A stretch of 64,000 nt of DNA from Agromyces mariniharenae (GCF_008122505.1 NZ_VSSB01000001.1:914891-978890), one strand, 5' to 3'; counted from the stretch's first letter, positions 15,934-25,270 are shown. Translations and numbers: made by a program. The notes: generated from the letters alone by a model not told the origin.

Positions 15934-18369
15934 TTACGGAGCGGTCACCGTCGTCGTGTTGAAGTTCTTGCCGCTCCCGTCGGGGCGGTAGTTCTTCTCG
16001 ACGTTCCCGGCGGAGTCCACCGAGAACCACTTGACCGTCGTGCCCGCCGGCACGGTGAGCACCTCGGCGCCCTCGCGGATGCCGGCGGTGCCGTACAGCG
16101 TCGACTCGTAGGTGGGCTTCGAGCCGTCGAGCGTGTAGAACACCGCTGCGGACTCGGAGACCTCGAACGTCAGGTCCACCATGCCGGCCTCGGCGCCCGC
16201 CGCGACCTCGACGGTGCTCGTCGGACGCTGCGAGTCGGTGTCGAAGTCGTGCGCCACGCGCATGAGCTCGATGAGCCCGTTGGCGAACTCCTGCGACTCG
16301 GCATGCGCCGATGCGCCCGTCGGGTCCTCGCTCTCGAAGGGCGGCTGGAACTGCGTGCCGACCTCGAAGTTCCACGCGTAGATCCCGTACTTGTACCAGA
16401 GCATGTCACCGGAGTTGCCGGCCGCCGAGTACAGCACGTCCGAGATCGGGCCCGTGCGCGCCGGCGTCACCGACATGCCGCGGTACCGCTTGATCTCCGT
16501 GAGGATCCGCGCCGAGGCGCCCCAGAAGTACGACTCCTCCTCGAGCGTAGGGCGCGGCGAGGAGCCGCGGTCCGGCGTCGTGTAGGCGCCGGGCGACCAC
16601 ATGAAGTAGTTGCCCGAGCTGTGCAGGTTCATCGCGAACCTGATGTTGGGGTTCGCACCCGCGATCCAGTCGATGTTCGCGCTCTCGGGCTCGCTCAGCT
16701 CCGCCGGGCCCGCGTACGTGCCGCTGGTGCACGACGAGGAGGCGCCGCTGTAGCCGTCGAACAGGCTGTAGGTGTCGTAGTTGCGGTTGTTGTCGACGCC
16801 CCAGCTCGTGCGGGCCAGGAAGTCGGCGCTCCCCGTGCGCTCGCAGTGGTTGGTCATGTTCTTGCGCTGCGACGCGAAGTCGTAGAACGAGTAGTGACCA
16901 CCGTCGGGGTTGACCGACGGGACGATCCAGATGTCGAGGTTGTTCACCAGCTGCTTCGTCGACGCGTCCTGCGCGTAGTTGCGCAGCAGGCGCTCCGCGG
17001 ACTCGATCGCGACGAGCGGCGGGACCCACTCGCGGGCGTGCTCCTGCGCGTAGGCCAGCACGCCGGGCTTCGAGCCGTCGCGGGTCTTGCCGATCCGGAT
17101 CGCGTACACGGGCTGCGGGTCCCGCGACACCGAGGCGGGTGCCGAGAGCCCGTCGGTGAGCGCGGCCGAGCCTGCTGCGACCACACCTGTGCCGGTGTTG
17201 CCGCGGTAGGTGTAGGCGACGACGAGGGCGGATGCCGCGGGCGAGGCGTTGATCGCCGCGACCACCTGGGCCGCGGTGCTCGTCACGGCGCCGGCGGCGT
17301 TCGTGGCGAGCGAGACCGCGATCGCCGATCCCGTGACGGAGACCGACAGCGGCGCGTTCGCGGTGCCGGGCGAGGTCAGCGCGACGGTGATGTCGTTCCC
17401 GCCCTCGTGGCCCCACGCCTTGGAGTCGATCGCGACACGGCTGGCATTCGCGCTGCCGAGCACGGCCTGCGCGTGCCGGCGGTAGCCGTTCGTCGGGTTC
17501 GGCAGCTCGACGATCTCGGAGATCTCGGGGAACTCCGCGGCCAGCGCCTTGACCCGGTCGTAGAGCTCGGTCGGCGTGAGGTACGACGTGATGAAGTCGG
17601 TCTGGTAGTTCGGGCCCCACGTCGTGTCGCCCTCGATGGGCAGCCAGTCGTTCACCTTGGCGGTGGCGACGTCGCCCGTCGGGCTCGTGATGCTGATGGT
17701 GTCGGGTCGGGTCGTGACCGTCGACGCACCGCGGTGGTACAGGTAGACGCCGGCGTCGACGAAGCGGCTGATGTTCTGCGTTCCGCCCGATCCGAGCTCG
17801 GTGCCGGGGCCGCTGTCGCGCTGGACCGTGAGCTGCGCGGAGTTGGTCTGGCCGTCGGCCCACTTCGCCTCGACCGACAGGTAGCCGACGCCGAACTGCG
17901 TGTAGTAGTCGGCGCGGATGATCTTGACGTCCGCGGCGTCGGCGGCGGCCGCCGCTGCGAACTGCTCGTTCTCCGCGACGGCGGCGGCGATCGTCGCGTC
18001 GCGTTCGGCGAGCACGGCCTCGGTGTCGTCCTCGTCGTGCAGGGTGCCGCCGACCGAGAAGCCGCGGGCGCGCAGCGCGTCGGCCTCGCCGTCGCTGATC
18101 ACGGCGTGGGCCGTGATCGTGCCGTCGGCGTTGAGGTGCGCGGCGTGGTCGAGGTCGACACCCGTGTCGACCAGGCGGTCGAGCTCGGTGTGGTCGGCCA
18201 GGTTCACCTCGACGACGCTGACCTCCTCGTCGGCGTCGCGCGTGAGCTCGGGCGGCGGCTCCGAGCCGGCGGCCGCTCCCATGGGCGTCAGCGTGGTGAG
18301 CGTGAGGCCGAGCAGTGCGGCGACGACCGCCGACCCCCCGATCGCCCTCTTCCTTCTCAACGTGTACAT
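15934..18369 (-). CDS. Secreted M14 zinc carboxypeptidase with inserted beta-domain
   Basis: An 811-residue exported metallopeptidase. A signal peptide (RRKRAIGGSAVVAALLGLTL, cleavage near AAAGS) is followed by a ~200-residue N-terminal region. The M14 catalytic domain has Zn ligands in AQEHAREWVPPL (HxxE) and in NLHSSGNY, and the catalytic Glu in WNFEVGTQFQ. An ~85-residue Thr/Ser/Ala-rich segment (NDITVALTSPGTANAPLSVS onward) interrupts the domain just before PQPVYAIRIGKT. The C-terminus is a chitobiase-like beta-sandwich (FYTLDGSKPTYESTLYG). The ATG at 18369 has GAGGAGGGA upstream. Likely role: trimming peptides outside the cell. Confidence 0.88.
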   Translation of the reverse strand: MYTLRRKRAIGGSAVVAALLGLTLTTLTPMGAAAGSEPPPELTRDADEEVSVVEVNLADHTELDRLVDTGVDLDHAAHLNADGTITAHAVISDGEADALRARGFSVGGTLHDEDDTEAVLAERDATIAAAVAENEQFAAAAAADAADVKIIRADYYTQFGVGYLSVEAKWADGQTNSAQLTVQRDSGPGTELGSGGTQNISRFVDAGVYLYHRGASTVTTRPDTISITSPTGDVATAKVNDWLPIEGDTTWGPNYQTDFITSYLTPTELYDRVKALAAEFPEISEIVELPNPTNGYRRHAQAVLGSANASRVAIDSKAWGHEGGNDITVALTSPGTANAPLSVSVTGSAIAVSLATNAAGAVTSTAAQVVAAINASPAASALVVAYTYRGNTGTGVVAAGSAALTDGLSAPASVSRDPQPVYAIRIGKTRDGSKPGVLAYAQEHAREWVPPLVAIESAERLLRNYAQDASTKQLVNNLDIWIVPSVNPDGGHYSFYDFASQRKNMTNHCERTGSADFLARTSWGVDNNRNYDTYSLFDGYSGASSSCTSGTYAGPAELSEPESANIDWIAGANPNIRFAMNLHSSGNYFMWSPGAYTTPDRGSSPRPTLEEESYFWGASARILTEIKRYRGMSVTPARTGPISDVLYSAAGNSGDMLWYKYGIYAWNFEVGTQFQPPFESEDPTGASAHAESQEFANGLIELMRVAHDFDTDSQRPTSTVEVAAGAEAGMVDLTFEVSESAAVFYTLDGSKPTYESTLYGTAGIREGAEVLTVPAGTTVKWFSVDSAGNVEKNYRPDGSGKNFNTTTVTAP

Positions 18370-18833
18370 CAGGCATTCCCTCCTCGTTGCGGTGGCGCAG
18401 TCGTGCCGTCGAGCCGGAGTCGTGCCGAGGGGTGATGCAGCGGGAGGCGTCACTCCGACGGCACCGGATCGCCTTCGGGTGCGGAGTCGGGCCGGTGCTT
18501 GCGGATCTGTCTAGCGGATGGCGGCTTCGAGCGTCAATAGTCCGGAATTGACGAGTCGGGATTGCGCAGTGTGCAATGTTGCGTCAACGGCTCGTCATAA
18601 GCCGCGCACGGTCCTCCGAAAGGCGGACCGCGAAACGGAGACGCACCTCCGCGCTGCAAGCGCTGCCGGACGGCGCACGTCACGCCGGTTTCGCGGCCCG
18701 ACCGGGCATCCCCGGGCGCATGCCGATCGCCGCATGCATGCGACTCGATGTCCGCCTGCAACCGCTTTCCAGCCGGAATCGTCGCGCAAGAAATCGCCGC
18801 CTCGGGTCGGAGGCGGATTCAGGGCGTCAGCGG
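18370..18833. other. Gene-free 464-bp region between divergently read neighbours and the peptidase promoter
   Basis: No credible coding sequence. On the minus strand TTGACG (18587-18582) could serve as a -35 element for the peptidase, but the hexamer at 17-bp spacing (CAATCC) is poor. GTCAAT (18533-18538) and ATTGAC (18547-18552) form an inverted repeat with an 8-bp spacer that could be an operator. Local base composition around 18530-18600 is clearly more AT-rich than the flanks, as expected for a promoter. Confidence 0.4.
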
Positions 18834-19178
18834 TCAGTACTCCTCGGGCCAGTGGTCGCCGTCGTGGGGGAACCCGTCCGATCGGGTGGGCGCGGGCGCG
18901 ACGCGGTGGACGAGACGGTTGAGCCGGCGACGGATGTCGGCGATGTTGAAGGCGTTTTCGGGGGGCTCGACGGTGATGTTAGTCGTTTCCGCCGCGATGA
19001 TGATGCCGGCGTCCAGCACCATCCTCACGTCGACCTCGTTCCCGTCGTTGCCGATCGCACGCAGCGTCACCTGATCGGCCCGACCATGGTCCGCGAGCGC
19101 GGTCGCGTAGTCGAGCAACGCGAGCGCGGCATCGTCGCCGAGCAGCAGCGACTTGTCCGCGAAGGTCACGTGCATCAT
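18834..19178 (-). CDS. Conserved hypothetical protein, 114 aa
   Basis: A small soluble protein of unknown function. The N-terminal half (VTFADKSLLLGDDAALALLDYATAL) and the centre (VTLRAIGNDGNEVDVRMVLDAG) read as an alpha/beta domain; the C-terminus is Pro/Arg-rich. The start at 19178 is supported by TAGATT six bases upstream, fitting a leaderless mRNA; the adjacent ATG at 19175 would be less well placed. Codon use is normal for the window. I do not recognise the family by name. Confidence 0.7.
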   Translation of the reverse strand: MMHVTFADKSLLLGDDAALALLDYATALADHGRADQVTLRAIGNDGNEVDVRMVLDAGIIIAAETTNITVEPPENAFNIADIRRRLNRLVHRVAPAPTRSDGFPHDGDHWPEEY

Positions 19179-19265
19179 GGGACCAATCTACGAACGACGT
19201 CCCGGATGCCGTCAGGGGGTTGACCACGCGACGATCACGTCGGTGGCTGCTGGCAGACTCGTCAC

Positions 19266-19937
19266 ATGGCCACGAGCATCGGCACCCCCGGCGGTTCGCC
19301 CGAACGACCTGCGGTGTTCTTCACCGGGCCCGACGAGTTCCGCGCCTGGCTCGAGGCCAACCATGCCACCGAGACCGAGCTCTGGATGGGCCTGAACAAG
19401 CGGCACGTGTCCGACCGCGGCCTCACCTGGGAGCAGGCCGTGCCCGAGGCCCTCTGCTTCGGGTGGATCGACTCGGTCTCGCAGCGCATCGACGACGACG
19501 CGCGGCGCCAGCGGTGGACCCCGCGCAAGGCGGGCAGCAACTGGTCGGCCGTGAACATCGCGCTCGTCGAGCGACTCACGAACGAGGGACGCATGCACCC
19601 CGCCGGCGTCGCGGCGTTCGAGCGTCGTCGCGAAGACCGGTCGGGCGTCTACTCCGTCGAGAACCCGGTCCAAGACCTTCCGCCCGCCTTCGCCGAGCAG
19701 TTGTCGGCGGATGCCGCGGCCACGGCGTTCTGGGAGGCCGCGACCCCGACCTACCGCCGCCTCGTCGTGCACTGGATCCTCACCGCGAAGCAGGAGTCCA
19801 CCCGCGAGCGCCGGCTCGCCCAGCTGATCGACGACAGCGCCGCGGGCCGGCTCGTGCCGCCGCAGCGCTACGGCGAGGTGCCCAAGTGGGTGGAGCGGGC
19901 GGCCGAGGCGGCCCGGGCCGCGGCATCCGAGGCGTGA
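19266..19937 (+). CDS. YdeI/OmpD-associated family protein
   Basis: A 223-residue protein of the YdeI/OmdA type. The family core is visible: ATETELWMGLNKRHVSDRGL, ALCFGWIDSVSQRIDDD and RWTPRKAGSNWSAVNIALVERL. Members are linked in enterobacteria to resistance to cationic peptides or bacteriocins, but the molecular activity is unknown. The start codon lies six bases after CAGACT (19254-19259), consistent with leaderless transcription. Divergent from the 114-residue hypothetical gene. Confidence 0.88.
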   Translation: MATSIGTPGGSPERPAVFFTGPDEFRAWLEANHATETELWMGLNKRHVSDRGLTWEQAVPEALCFGWIDSVSQRIDDDARRQRWTPRKAGSNWSAVNIALVERLTNEGRMHPAGVAAFERRREDRSGVYSVENPVQDLPPAFAEQLSADAAATAFWEAATPTYRRLVVHWILTAKQESTRERRLAQLIDDSAAGRLVPPQRYGEVPKWVERAAEAARAAASEA

Positions 19938-20058
19938 ATCGACCCGATTCGACATCGCGGCGCATCCTTCGCCGCACATTCGCCGTCATGTCCATGCCCG
20001 GCGAGAGTCGGCTGGCGTAATGTCACCTCGCTCGACAATGGCGACGACAGGATCCACG

Positions 20059-21489
20059 ATGACCACCACTTCCGTACGGACGGCCAACCCCACCAAGCTC
20101 CGGCGCTCCCTCGGCCTCTGGGCCATCGTGGCGCTCGGACTCGGGTACATGACACCGATGACGGTGTTCGACACGTTCGGCTACGTCTCGGAGGAGAGCG
20201 GCGGAGTCGTGCCGCTCGCGTACCTCTTCGCGCTGGTCGTGATGCTGTTCACGGCGCTCAGCTACGGGCGGATGACGCGCGTCTACCCGTCGGCCGGCTC
20301 GGCGTACACCTACGCGTCCGAGACGATCCACCCGAACGTCGGATTCCTCGTCGGATGGACCGCGCTCCTCGACTACCTGCTGCTGCCGCTCGTGAACGCG
20401 CTGCTGGTGCGCCAGTACTTCGAGTCCTTCTTCCCCGCCGTGCCCGGATGGATCTGGGTGGCCGGCTATGTCGCGCTCATCACGCTGCTCAACCTCTGGA
20501 GCATCTCGTCGACCTCGCGCGTGAACGCGACGCTTCTCGTCTTCCAGGTCGTACTCATCGCGGTCTTCGTCGTGCTGGCCTGGGGCGCGCTGGCGCAGGG
20601 CGCCGGCAACGGCACCCCGTTCAGCATCGAGCCGCTCTACCACGCCAACGTGCAGATCGCGACGGTCGTCAGCGCGGCCACGATCGTCTGCTTCTCGTTC
20701 ATCGGCTTCGACGCGATCACGATGTACACCGAGGAGGCGAAGGACGCGCACACGGTGCCGAAGGCGATCGTGCTCGCGCTGCTGATCGGCGGCGCCATCT
20801 TCTTCACGGCCGCGTGGTTCGCGCAGTCGCTCTTCCCCGTCACCGAGGGCTTCACCGAGGGCACCGCGCTGCCCGAGATCGCGTTCTCGGTCGGCGGCAT
20901 GCTGTTCCAGATCTTCTTCGTCTCGGCGGCGATCGCCGCGGCCGCCGCGTCGAGCCTCGCCTCGCACGCGAGCGTGTCGCGCATGATCTACGTCATGGGC
21001 CGCAACGGCTCGGGTCCGATCGCGCGACGCCTGTCGTACGTGCACCCGCGCTTCCGCACGCCGGCGGTCGCGGTGGTGCTCGTCGGCGTCGTGTCGCTGG
21101 GTGCTGCGGTCGCCGACCTCGACTTCGTGTTCTCGCTCATCAACTTCGGTGCGCTCATCGCGTTCACGGTCGTGAACCTCGCGGTCATCCTGCACTTCGC
21201 GGTCCGTCGCCGCGAGGTGAAGACGCCCTGGCAGGTCGTCCGGAACATCGTGCTGCCGACGATCGGCGTGGTGCTCACGGTCGTGCTCTGGCTCAACGTG
21301 AGCAGCGAGGCGATGACCTACGGCCTGATCTGGCTTGCGATCGGCTTCGTCGCGCTGCTCGTGATGACGCGACTCTTCCGACGCCGCCTGCGCCTGTCGC
21401 TGCAGGAGGACGAGGTCATCGCCGAGGGCGACGAGGGCGAGGATGCGCTGCTCGACGCCGATCGGCAGCGCCTCGACGCCGAGAAGTGA
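20059..21489 (+). CDS. APC-family amino acid/polyamine permease
   Basis: A 476-residue, 12-helix transporter of the APC superfamily. The first helix holds GLWAIVALGLGYMTPMTVFD, and helix 2 is followed by YPSAGSAYTYASETIHPNVG, a region that binds the amino acid backbone in APC proteins. IVCFSFIGFDAITMYTEEAKD is the helix 6 substrate region. The profile is nearest to putrescine/amino acid importers (PuuP-like), but the substrate is not assignable. I chose the ATG at 20059 because AGGA lies eight bases upstream; ATGs at 20020 and 20038 have no ribosome-binding site. The C-terminus is acidic. Confidence 0.88.
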   Translation: MTTTSVRTANPTKLRRSLGLWAIVALGLGYMTPMTVFDTFGYVSEESGGVVPLAYLFALVVMLFTALSYGRMTRVYPSAGSAYTYASETIHPNVGFLVGWTALLDYLLLPLVNALLVRQYFESFFPAVPGWIWVAGYVALITLLNLWSISSTSRVNATLLVFQVVLIAVFVVLAWGALAQGAGNGTPFSIEPLYHANVQIATVVSAATIVCFSFIGFDAITMYTEEAKDAHTVPKAIVLALLIGGAIFFTAAWFAQSLFPVTEGFTEGTALPEIAFSVGGMLFQIFFVSAAIAAAAASSLASHASVSRMIYVMGRNGSGPIARRLSYVHPRFRTPAVAVVLVGVVSLGAAVADLDFVFSLINFGALIAFTVVNLAVILHFAVRRREVKTPWQVVRNIVLPTIGVVLTVVLWLNVSSEAMTYGLIWLAIGFVALLVMTRLFRRRLRLSLQEDEVIAEGDEGEDALLDADRQRLDAEK

Positions 21490-21583
21490 TCAGCCGGGGG
21501 TACGAAACCCCCCACGATGTCGATCCCGGCGCCTCCCCGTTCGACGCGTCAGTGAGCGTACGTTTCCGAGAGAGGAGCTCATC

Positions 21584-22165
21584 ATGGGTACGGTCATCTT
21601 CGACATCAGCATGTCGCTCGACGGCTTCATCGCGGCGAGCGGAATGACGCCCGACGTCGGCATGGGCGTCGACGGCGAACGGCTGCACGACTGGGCGTTC
21701 GCCGGCGACGAGCGCGACCGCGAACTGCTCGAGCAAGCCGGCGCGCGTCTGGGCGCCGTCATCGCGGGGCGTCGCACCTACGACAACTCGATCAGGTGGT
21801 GGGGAGCCGACGGCCCGACGGGTCCGGCGCGGACCCCCCTGTTCGTCGTGAGCCATGACACGCCCGACGACGTTCCCGAGGACGGCGTCTACACGTTCGT
21901 CGGCGACATCCGCTCGGCGCTCCACGCCGCCCGCGCCACCGCCGGCGACAAGGACGTCGGCATCATGGGCGGCGCCGACATCGCCCGCCAGTACCTGGCA
22001 GAGGGGCTCGTCGACGAGATCTCGATCCACCTCGTGCCGGTGCTCCTCGGCAGCGGCACGCCCCTGTTCGGCGATGCGTGGATCGATCGGCACGTGAAGC
22101 TCGAGGGGCCAGTCGTGGTCGACACGGATGCCGCGACGCACCTGCGGTACCGCGTCGTGAAGTAG
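21584..22165 (+). CDS. RibD C-terminal/DHFR-like reductase family protein
   Basis: A 193-residue NADPH-dependent reductase-like protein of the RibD_C/dihydrofolate reductase fold. It starts FDISMSLDGFIAASGM as expected, with AVIAGRRTYDN and DVGIMGGADIARQYLAEGLVDEISIHLVPVLLGSGTPLF split across the nucleotide-binding and strand regions. These stand-alone proteins (YyaP/YwjB-like) have no firm substrate. The ATG at 21584 follows AGAGGAG, a strong ribosome-binding site. Confidence 0.88.
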   Translation: MGTVIFDISMSLDGFIAASGMTPDVGMGVDGERLHDWAFAGDERDRELLEQAGARLGAVIAGRRTYDNSIRWWGADGPTGPARTPLFVVSHDTPDDVPEDGVYTFVGDIRSALHAARATAGDKDVGIMGGADIARQYLAEGLVDEISIHLVPVLLGSGTPLFGDAWIDRHVKLEGPVVVDTDAATHLRYRVVK

Positions 22166-22220
22166 CCGCGGGGTGGCGCGCCCGCCCGACGGCGGCTGGC
22201 CGTCGTCGGGTCGGCGGCGG

Positions 22221-22964
22221 TCAGCGCCTCGGCGTCCACCCGAACGGCGTCGGACCGTCGAGTTCGGCGCGTTCGAGGTCGGCCTGCGCCGACCACCCCT
22301 GCGCGGCATCCGTCGCGTCGAAGCCGCCGCGCGCGACGCGGAACCCGACGTCCTCGTGGTGCATGCGCGGCGCTCCCCCGCGACGGGTCGACGCCCGCAC
22401 GCTCCACGCGTCGTCGGCGAACCCGCCGCCGCGGAAGACGCGGTAGTCGTCGTACCGCGCGGGGTCGAGCAGGTCCCAGCACCACTCCCACACGTTGCCG
22501 AGGGTGTCGAAGAGCCCGTTGAGATTCGGATGCTTCCCGCCGATGTCCCGCGGCGTGGTCACGCCGTCGGCGCTCGTCCAGGCGATCTCGGCGAGCGGTC
22601 CGTAATGCGGACCCGTCGACCCGGCGCGGCACGCGAACTCCCACTCCGCCTCGGTCGGCAGGCGGTAGCCGTCGGCGTCGACGTGCCAGGTCACGTCCTC
22701 GCCGTCGAACGTGTACGCCGGGTCGAGTCCCTCCCACTCGGATGCCGCGTTGCAGAACCGGATGGCACGCAGCCAGCTCACGTCGGTGGCCGGCCGGCGC
22801 GGATGCGACGCGGTCTCGCCGAGCAGCTCGCCGAGCTGCGCCTGGGTGACCGGGTAGACGCCGATCTCGAACGGCTCGAGCTCGACAGTCCAGCGCACCG
22901 TGCGACGCGCGTCGTGGAGCCCCACGGTGCCGCCCGCGATGCGGGCGAGCTCGATGTCATCCAC
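22221..22964 (-). CDS. Formylglycine-generating-enzyme (SUMF1) family protein
   Basis: A 247-residue FGE-sulfatase-like domain protein. The fold is clear: FEIGVYPVTQAQLGELLGE, VSWLRAIRFCNAAS, YRLPTEAEWEFACRAGS, LFDTLGNVWEWCWD and RVFRGGGFADDAWSVRAS. The two cysteines that perform Cys-to-formylglycine conversion in true FGE are not seen in the C-terminal block (RGGAPRMHHEDVGFRVARG), so another role is likely, as in many bacterial paralogues. The start is GTG at 22964 and is the least certain part. No sulfatase gene is nearby. Confidence 0.8.
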   Translation of the reverse strand: MDDIELARIAGGTVGLHDARRTVRWTVELEPFEIGVYPVTQAQLGELLGETASHPRRPATDVSWLRAIRFCNAASEWEGLDPAYTFDGEDVTWHVDADGYRLPTEAEWEFACRAGSTGPHYGPLAEIAWTSADGVTTPRDIGGKHPNLNGLFDTLGNVWEWCWDLLDPARYDDYRVFRGGGFADDAWSVRASTRRGGAPRMHHEDVGFRVARGGFDATDAAQGWSAQADLERAELDGPTPFGWTPRR

Positions 22965-23018
22965 CGGTGCAGTCTCGCACGGCGCTGCGGCGCTCGCCGC
23001 CGGTGCTATGGTGCCGCC

Positions 23019-23999
23019 ATGTGGGCCCGCCTGTACTTCGCCGCGCAGGCCCTCGCCGGCACCGTCTGGTGGATCGCCGTGTTCGCCGTTCCCGTCGTGC
23101 GCGAGGCGACCCTGGGAAGCCTCGACCCGGTGATCGTCGCGGCACTCGACATCCCGCTGTTCGTGGTGGCGTCCGCAGCGGCCGCGCTCGGGCTGCGCAT
23201 CGCCGCAGTGGTGACCACCGGGTGGACGATCCTCGTCACCGGTGCCATGGCGGTGTACGCCACCCTGACGACCGAGGCCGTCTGGGGAGCAGTCCTGATG
23301 GCGGCGGCGGCCGCCGGCTCGTCGGCGGCACTGTCGCTGATGCTGCTGGGACGGATTCCCACCGAATGGGTCGTCGCGCGCGGCCCGTTCGCCTTCCGAC
23401 CCGCCGCCGCCGGCGCCGGCGCGACCAGGCATGTGCTCGCCACGGCGGTGCAGATCCTGGTCTTCTGGGGCGTCTTCCTCGCGGCGATCCCGTTCACCCT
23501 GACCTTCGTCGAGGCACGCTGGGGCCTGGCGATCCCGTTCCCTCCCGTCGTGGCCCCGGTCGGATTGGTGCTGTTCCTGCTCGCGAGCGGTCTGGGGCTG
23601 TGGTCGGCCGCCACGATGTCGACGATCGGCCACGGCACCCCGCTGCCCGCGGCGATGCCCAACCGTCTCGTCATCGCGGGTCCGTACCGGTTCGTCCGCA
23701 ATCCGATGGCGATCGCGGGGATCACCCAGGGAGTCGCGGTCGGACTGATGCTCTCGTCATGGCTGGTGGTCGCGTACGCCATCGCCGGTTCCCTCGTGTG
23801 GAACTTCGCCGTCCGACCGCACGAGGAGGCCGACCTCGAGGCCCGATTCGGCGAGGCGTTCCGGCGGTACCGCAGCTCCGTTCGGTGCTGGTGGCCTCGA
23901 TTCGACGTCGGCGGCGCGGCATCCGCTCGGCCGACGATCAGCGCAGCGAGGCGGCCCGCCGCAGGTTCGGATCGGGATCGATCGCCCATCGCTCGATGA
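23019..23999 (+). CDS. Isoprenylcysteine methyltransferase-like membrane protein
   Basis: A 326-residue polytopic membrane protein. Eight or so hydrophobic segments occupy the first 260 residues. The C-terminal part has the ICMT/phospholipid methyltransferase signature: LVIAGPYRFVRNPMAIAGI followed by VRPHEEADLEARFGEAFRRYR, which bind S-adenosylmethionine in that family. The last ~35 residues are basic and low in pattern and overlap the convergent truncated alkD gene by 62 bp, suggesting read-through past an ancestral stop. TATGGT (23007-23012) six bases before the ATG suggests a leaderless start. Confidence 0.75.
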   Translation: MWARLYFAAQALAGTVWWIAVFAVPVVREATLGSLDPVIVAALDIPLFVVASAAAALGLRIAAVVTTGWTILVTGAMAVYATLTTEAVWGAVLMAAAAAGSSAALSLMLLGRIPTEWVVARGPFAFRPAAAGAGATRHVLATAVQILVFWGVFLAAIPFTLTFVEARWGLAIPFPPVVAPVGLVLFLLASGLGLWSAATMSTIGHGTPLPAAMPNRLVIAGPYRFVRNPMAIAGITQGVAVGLMLSSWLVVAYAIAGSLVWNFAVRPHEEADLEARFGEAFRRYRSSVRCWWPRFDVGGAASARPTISAARRPAAGSDRDRSPIAR

Positions 24000-24414
24000 T
24001 CCGCAGCGCTCGCGTCGCCTCTGCGCCCTCGAGCCGGTCGAGCAGCGGGCGCACGACGTCGGTGGCGATCGGGTCCACGAGCTCGCGGGCGCGGGCGTCG
24101 CGGAGGAACTGCTCGAGTCGCGTGAGGTCGCTGCCCCGCAGCATCCGCACGTGCCCCTGGAGCAGGACGATCGCGGCGAGCCGGCGCTCGTAGACCGGCT
24201 CGGCCCAGAGCTCCGCGGCGAGCGCGGTGACCTCGTCGTGCGTCATGTCCGGATGCCGCCGCCCCGCGTCGCGCACCGTGCCGCGGACCGCCCCGACCGA
24301 CGCGCCGTAGTGACGCAGCCCGCCGCCGATCCGCTCGGCGTCGGCCTCGGCCCGGAACTCGGAGCCCTCGGCCTGGAGCGTGCGATCGATGAACTCGGCG
24401 GCGGGAGAGGCCAC
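23938..24414 (-). CDS. C-terminally truncated AlkD-like DNA alkylation repair protein
   Basis: A 158-residue protein matching the first two thirds of AlkD-type HEAT-repeat DNA glycosylases, which usually have about 220-240 residues. Visible features are HYGASVGAVRGTVRDAGRRH, MTHDEVTALAAELWAEP and YERRLAAIVLLQGHVRML. It stops right after IIERWAIDPDPNLRRAASLR, where the last helices and key active-site residues of the family would follow. Its end overlaps the tail of the convergent methyltransferase gene. I read this as a 3' deletion; activity is doubtful. The next upstream gene stops four bases before its start. Confidence 0.6.
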   Translation of the reverse strand: MASPAAEFIDRTLQAEGSEFRAEADAERIGGGLRHYGASVGAVRGTVRDAGRRHPDMTHDEVTALAAELWAEPVYERRLAAIVLLQGHVRMLRGSDLTRLEQFLRDARARELVDPIATDVVRPLLDRLEGAEATRALRIIERWAIDPDPNLRRAASLR

Positions 24415-24417
24415 GGG

Positions 24418-25269
24418 TCAGTCGAACTCGGCGCGGGTGTCGCGCGGATACGCGCCGCCGGCGAGCTTCACGAGCCGGGCGTGGGCGTACTCGCAGACGA
24501 GCGCGTGCCGGTAGACCATCCGGGGCACGTCGACGTTCGAGTCCATCCAGAGGCTCATGCCCGCGAGCTTCCAGTGCCGGAAGGTGTCGTCGTCGGTCAC
24601 GAGGGCGAGGATCTCGAGGAACGAGTCGTCGAACCGGATCGAGTGCACGGCTCGGCGGTACTCCTCGACCGTGAGCGCCATCGAGAACGGGATGTTCATG
24701 AAGCAGAGGGCGGTCTGGATGTCGAGGCGGAGGTAGCGTCGGCGCCACCGCTCGGCGTCGAGCGGCGGGATGTCGAGCTGCGTGAAGTCGAGCGTCTCGG
24801 GCCGCGTCAGCGGCACCGCGTCGAGGGCGATGAGCACGTCGTAGACGTTGACGTCGTGCTCGACGACGGCCTGGTCGCCGAGCCCCGAGAGCGCCTCGGG
24901 TCGCAGCGTGACGGGCTCCATCGCGACGGGCGTGTTGCGGATGATGAAGTTGACGAGGTTGGTCTCCACGACGAAATGCCGGATGAGCAGCTCGACGGCG
25001 TCGGGCGAGACGAAGCGTCGCAGGAACCACACGCACAGCACGTCCATGGTGTGCAGCGGCATCCACCGGAACGGCAGCACGCGCTTGACGATCGAGATGA
25101 GCGCGACCAGGATGCGCGAGAACACGCGGGCGATCGGGTAGAGCCAGCGCCGCGAGAGCCGGCGCTGGTCGTCGATGATGAGGCGCACCAGCGCACGGTC
25201 GAGCGGCACGGAGGGGTCGGCGTACACCGCCTCCCACATGCTCGGGTCGGAGCGGACGAACTCCGCCAC
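24418..25269 (-). CDS. Uncharacterised protein of the ketosynthase cluster
   Basis: A 283-residue protein that I do not recognise with confidence. It begins with GTG one base after the stop of the di-iron protein gene, so it is translationally coupled to it and to the ketosynthase. Residues 40-75 (YPIARVFSRILVALISIVKR) are amphipathic to hydrophobic and could lie on the membrane; then comes RHFVVETNLVNFIIRNTP. The C-half is rich in conserved-looking Trp, His, Asp and Arg (FRHWKLAGMSLWMDSNVDVP). His and Glu residues in RHFVVETN and VEHDVNVYD could bind metal. From memory, similar proteins accompany StlD/DarB-like ketosynthases elsewhere. Function unknown; part of a lipid or acyl-ring pathway by context. 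Confidence 0.75.
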   Translation of the reverse strand: MAEFVRSDPSMWEAVYADPSVPLDRALVRLIIDDQRRLSRRWLYPIARVFSRILVALISIVKRVLPFRWMPLHTMDVLCVWFLRRFVSPDAVELLIRHFVVETNLVNFIIRNTPVAMEPVTLRPEALSGLGDQAVVEHDVNVYDVLIALDAVPLTRPETLDFTQLDIPPLDAERWRRRYLRLDIQTALCFMNIPFSMALTVEEYRRAVHSIRFDDSFLEILALVTDDDTFRHWKLAGMSLWMDSNVDVPRMVYRHALVCEYAHARLVKLAGGAYPRDTRAEFD

Positions 25270-25270
25270 G

